Below are positions 8,801-9,688 of a stretch of DNA of 9,688 nucleotides, one piece after another (position 1 is the stretch's first letter; each line of letters begins with the position of its first letter). A program made the translations under genes and the position numbers. Source of the stretch: an uncultured Gemella sp. GTDB taxonomy: Bacteria; Bacillota; Bacilli; Staphylococcales; Gemellaceae. A model generated the notes under the pieces. It was not told where the DNA came from and did no database searches. It saw nothing but the letters and a program-made list of their open reading frames with translations. The stretch covers positions 1 through 9,688 of the forward strand of contig CALHQV010000313.1 of NCBI GenBank assembly GCA_938038035.1. The letters are read 5' to 3'.

Positions 8801-9516
8801 CCATCGGTAAGTTGATCGATACCGCCACTTAGTTTCGCGCCTCCTTCACTAAGACGACCAAGTCCAGCAGAAAGGCGACCAGAGCCATCAGCAAGTTGGT
8901 TGATCCCACTTCCTAGTTTCTGCCCTCCTTCGCTAAGGCGACCAAGTCCGTTGTTCAGTTGGTTTGAAGCATCGGCTGCTTTTTGAAGTGAAGAACCAAT
9001 CTCAGAAAACTTACTGTATAGAGTAGCTGTATAAGTTTTTACAACTTGATCTTTAACCGTATTTGTTAGGTTGCTTGCTACAGTTTCCATGATTTTCTCA
9101 CCGTTTTTACTCTTTGTAAAGTTAGTGGTAAAGTCGATGTTCATTTTTTCTGGGTTATCATTTGATAAAGATGTAGCATTTTTAGAGAAGTTTTGTGGTA
9201 TTGTAACTACCATGTAGTAGTCTCCTTCTCGTAATTCTTTATCGGCTGTATCTTTATCGACGAATTGCCAATTTACTTTTTTGTTATCTTTTAATTTTTC
9301 GACCATCGAATTCCCGACTTCTAGAGTTTTTCCATTAAAATCTACTTTTTGGTCTAGGTTGACAACTCCGACTTTCATGTTTCCGGTGTTGTCGTATGGA
9401 TTCCAAACGGATTTTAGGAAGGTTCCTGAATATAGGACAGGAACTAGAAGAACGGTAGCCATGGTAGCTTTTAACCCTTTGCTCTTTAAAAGGCTACTAA
9501 ATTCTTTTTTTATCAT
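5806..9516 (-). CDS. YhgE/Pip (phage infection protein) family membrane protein with very long heptad-repeat ectodomain
   Basis: The protein has 1236 residues from the ATG at 9516, chosen because GGAGG lies just upstream; an in-frame ATG 12 codons earlier lacks a Shine-Dalgarno sequence. Residues 1-17 are cytoplasmic (MIKKEF..), a membrane helix covers about 18-36, and the Pip/YhgE N-terminal domain about 37-175 (KVGVVNLD, GDYYMVVTIPQNFS). Residues 190-597 and 669-1015 consist of LxxG heptad-type repeats separated by a Thr/Ala/Pro/Asn-rich linker (598-668). The C-terminal domain has about five more membrane segments between 1049 and 1222, typical of the ABC-2-like YhgE C-terminus. Known relatives are Lactococcus Pip, required for infection by c2-type phages, Enterococcus Pip and Bacillus YhgE; the type VII secretion protein EsaA is related. 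The cellular role is otherwise unclear. It is longer than my recollection of typical family members (about 700-900 residues) because of repeat expansion. It is a single-gene unit in this window, with its own promoter and terminator. Confidence 0.93.
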   Translation of the reverse strand: MIKKEFSSLLKSKGLKATMATVLLVPVLYSGTFLKSVWNPYDNTGNMKVGVVNLDQKVDFNGKTLEVGNSMVEKLKDNKKVNWQFVDKDTADKELREGDYYMVVTIPQNFSKNATSLSNDNPEKMNIDFTTNFTKSKNGEKIMETVASNLTNTVKDQVVKTYTATLYSKFSEIGSSLQKAADASNQLNNGLGRLSEGGQKLGSGINQLADGSGRLSAGLGRLSEGGAKLSGGIDQLTDGSGRLSAGLGRLSEGGAKLSGGINQLSEGSWRLTAGLYRLSDGGSKLGNGINELSNGSKRLTDGLTRLSEGGQRLNNGVNELSDGSKRLTDGLTRLSEGGQRLNNGVNELSNGSKRLTDGLTRLSEGGAKLGDGVSQLQSGAGRLSDGLSSLNDKKDALISGVNELTEGSNKLTIGFDTFKTKSIMLTSGFNSLYNGSKEFQAGLLKYTNGVLTLNEKLLAKKDDLEKLNAGSTALNNGIDRLSDGISQINSGLAAKKDDLNRLTAGGAALGDGVAKLSESTPKLVDGADKLNTGLNALNANLPSDSDLAAKKSNLNSTLDKLKGLKLTYRTHFNPLNSAFAELGSQLESIKALVDRIETQSTTTTTTTAPPAAAPTATNFSGLEQTLSTMQLTPEQKASILAAARNDVAATPAPAAQPTTTVQNSSSNNNSQVKAELSSAISSANSKYSSMKYRVGRLNYIQTQLDKFDVNTLSSELEKTINGFSSIKDVVGKLSAGSGQLKAGLTIMNEKTPTLMAGFNQYKGGVDATVSSLTTGDLANGLNQLANATPKLKDGVTNYTNGVNTLTTSMTTGELAQGVGTLAAKGAELQAGFDKLGGGISIMHDKLPELAGGIDALVNGNAKINEGLNKLQGKLPELSIGIKELDNGGKKLYQGLTDMKAKAPELLNGLNSAKEGSEKLSNGLAAMKAKAPELINGVNSAKDGANKLHGGLSTMQAKAPELLNGLNTARAGSDKLYSALTIMQNKAPELIAGLDKAKDGSGLLADKLSSGADKLSAAKTGDKNVDMMSNPIKTNISDISEETSYGNAMAPFFLVFGLLIAAAAFNILFPARKAEYGESTNSLFGTRLVSMTTFAILATIIEVVAMSLFFDFKVQNFGMYFFGLILSGIVFMLITHFLSYTFGKVGNAISIGFVALQFVLTTPLFPKEMLPSLYSGLIPFTPVFYGDTAVRQAVLGGLTNEIYNSAILILVVLGIIFLTLTYISYNKNNKAAINLAK
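6490..6993 (-). repeat. Six 28-aa repeats in the C-terminal half of the YhgE/Pip ectodomain
   Basis: Residues 842-1009 form six units of 28 residues with the pattern MxxKxPELxxGxxxAxxGxxK then LxxGLxx. Examples begin MKAKAPELLNGLNSAKEG, MKAKAPELINGVNSAKDG and MQAKAPELLNGLNTARAG. The unit length equals that of the N-terminal array, but the sequence differs: there is a conserved Pro-Glu-Leu and no SEGG. Two 37-residue units containing LTTGDLANG and MTTGELAQG precede this array (residues 757-793 and 794-830). Confidence 0.9.
7513..7725 (-). other. Low-complexity Thr/Ala/Pro/Ser/Asn linker in the YhgE/Pip ectodomain
   Basis: Residues 598-668 break the heptad pattern. A TQS-T7-APPAAAPTAT stretch and a second TPAPAAQPTTTVQNSSSNNNS stretch flank a short segment likely to be helical (residues 617-649, containing LTPEQKASILAAARNDV). 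The linker sits close to the middle of the ectodomain, between the two repeat-rich halves. It is probably flexible and surface-exposed and may be O-glycosylated, but no glycosylation signal can be read directly. Confidence 0.8.
8359..8949 (-). repeat. Seven tandem 84-bp (28-aa) repeats in the N-terminal half of the YhgE/Pip ectodomain
   Basis: Protein residues 190-385 divide into seven 28-residue units of the form GLxRLSEGGxxLxxGxxxL followed by xxGSxRLxx, that is, four heptads each with Leu and Gly at fixed places. Units 5 and 6 (8530-8613 and 8446-8529) differ at only 3 of 84 bases by hand alignment. Units 1-3 contain SGRLSA or SWRLTA and are about 55% G+C (unit 2: 46 of 84), against about 39% in unit 6 (33 of 84). 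This marks two subfamilies and recent duplication. Confidence 0.93.
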
Positions 9517-9525
9517 AATTCCTCC
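9517..9525 (-). promoter_or_regulatory. Shine-Dalgarno of the YhgE/Pip gene
   Basis: On the minus strand the sequence reads GGAGGAATT directly before ATG, a consensus ribosome binding site with a rather short 4-nt spacer after GGAGG. It fixes the start at 9516 and argues against the in-frame ATG at 9552. Confidence 0.85.
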
Positions 9526-9530
9526 AAAGA

Positions 9531-9548
9531 AATTTCGTCGTCGAAATT
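9531..9548 (-). promoter_or_regulatory. Perfect 7-bp dyad AATTTCG-N4-CGAAATT in the YhgE/Pip leader
   Basis: On the minus strand AATTTCG, ACGA and CGAAATT follow one another, ending 5 nt before the GGAGG. As RNA this is a small hairpin next to the ribosome binding site; as DNA it is an 18-bp palindrome of a size used by dimeric repressors such as TetR-family proteins. Which role applies, if any, is not shown by the sequence. Confidence 0.45.
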
Positions 9549-9566
9549 CCATTATGTTAATTTAGA

Positions 9567-9584
9567 TGACATAATAATATATCA
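9567..9584 (-). promoter_or_regulatory. Imperfect dyad TGATATA-N4-TATGTCA near the predicted transcription start
   Basis: The arms match at 6 of 7 positions. The site overlaps the region about 7-10 nt downstream of the predicted -10 box, where a bound repressor would block initiation. AT-rich DNA makes such dyads common, so this is a weak call. Confidence 0.3.
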
Positions 9585-9592
9585 CTTAAGAT

Positions 9593-9621
9593 ATTCTACA
9601 ACTTTATATACTAAAAGTCAA
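9593..9621 (-). promoter_or_regulatory. Sigma-A-type promoter of the YhgE/Pip gene
   Basis: On the minus strand the -35 box TTGACT (9621-9616) and the -10 box TAGAAT (9598-9593) are separated by exactly 17 bases. Each differs from consensus at one position. The predicted start is near base 9586, giving a leader of about 70 nt that contains the AATTTCG dyad and the ribosome binding site. Confidence 0.75.
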
Positions 9622-9688
9622 AATATTTTTAAGTAATAGTGAATTATTTATTTTTAATATTAAAGTATATTATATATAATGGGGATAA
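9622..9688. other. AT-rich intergenic edge with a possible upstream operator and divergent -10 box
   Basis: Bases 9630-9650 form a 21-bp imperfect palindrome (TAAGTAAT, 5-nt centre, ATTATTTA; arms match at 7 of 8), just upstream of the YhgE/Pip -35 box. A TATAAT at 9675-9680 on the plus strand could be the -10 of a divergent gene beyond the window, but the base run 17 upstream (TTTTAA) is a poor -35. No coding sequence is visible in this segment. Confidence 0.3.

Noticed and set aside
9550..9552. ATG at 9552 as start of the YhgE/Pip protein
   Set aside because: No Shine-Dalgarno sequence precedes it, and the extra residues (MEFRRRNFFGGI) are the translation of the leader dyad and the ribosome binding site of the better start at 9516.
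9675..9680. Divergent promoter for a gene beyond the right edge
   Set aside because: Only a TATAAT is present; the -35 position matches poorly and runs of TA are common here. It is mentioned as a possibility in the edge entry but not called as a promoter.

Overview
This AT-rich window comes from a low-GC Gram-positive bacterium (Bacillota). Non-repeat coding DNA is about 20-35% G+C, codons end mostly in A or T, and the Shine-Dalgarno sequence is a canonical GGAGG. The combination of an M26 zinc metalloprotease with its LPXTG motif near the N-terminus and a very low G+C content points to an oral or respiratory commensal such as Gemella, or less likely a Streptococcus. That placement is inference; no rRNA or housekeeping marker is present.

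Layout. Bases 2-5692 (+) carry a 5'-truncated gene for a large secreted, cell-surface ZmpA/ZmpB/IgA1-protease-like endopeptidase of family M26. In order it shows the end of a signal peptide, LPNTG, two hydrophobic segments, ten tandem repeats of about 27 residues, a G5 domain, a beta-sandwich-like segment, a GLUG beta-helix region, and a C-terminal catalytic domain with HEMTH and a downstream Glu. Bases 5693-5805 are the intergenic space where two genes converge. It holds a possible folded 3'-UTR element and a perfect 19-bp inverted repeat with U-tracts on both strands, which should terminate both genes. Bases 5806-9516 (-) encode a YhgE/Pip-family membrane protein of 1236 residues. It has one N-terminal membrane helix, a very long extracellular region of Leu/Gly heptad repeats broken by a Thr/Ala/Pro-rich linker, and a C-terminal multi-span membrane domain. 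Bases 9517-9688 are its control region: a good sigma-A-type promoter (TTGACT-N17-TAGAAT), a strong Shine-Dalgarno sequence and several dyads.

The two genes are separate transcription units and nothing in the window ties them into one pathway. Both encode large surface proteins that face the environment: the protease is likely to cut host glycoproteins or IgA1, and the YhgE/Pip protein belongs to a family that includes phage-receptor proteins. Both contain internal tandem repeats that are nearly identical at DNA level and richer in G+C than their surroundings, so both genes are plausible sites of copy-number variation.

I saw no RNA gene, CRISPR array, insertion sequence or clearly new system. 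The most interesting points are the architecture of the YhgE/Pip stalk and the repeat dynamics in both genes.
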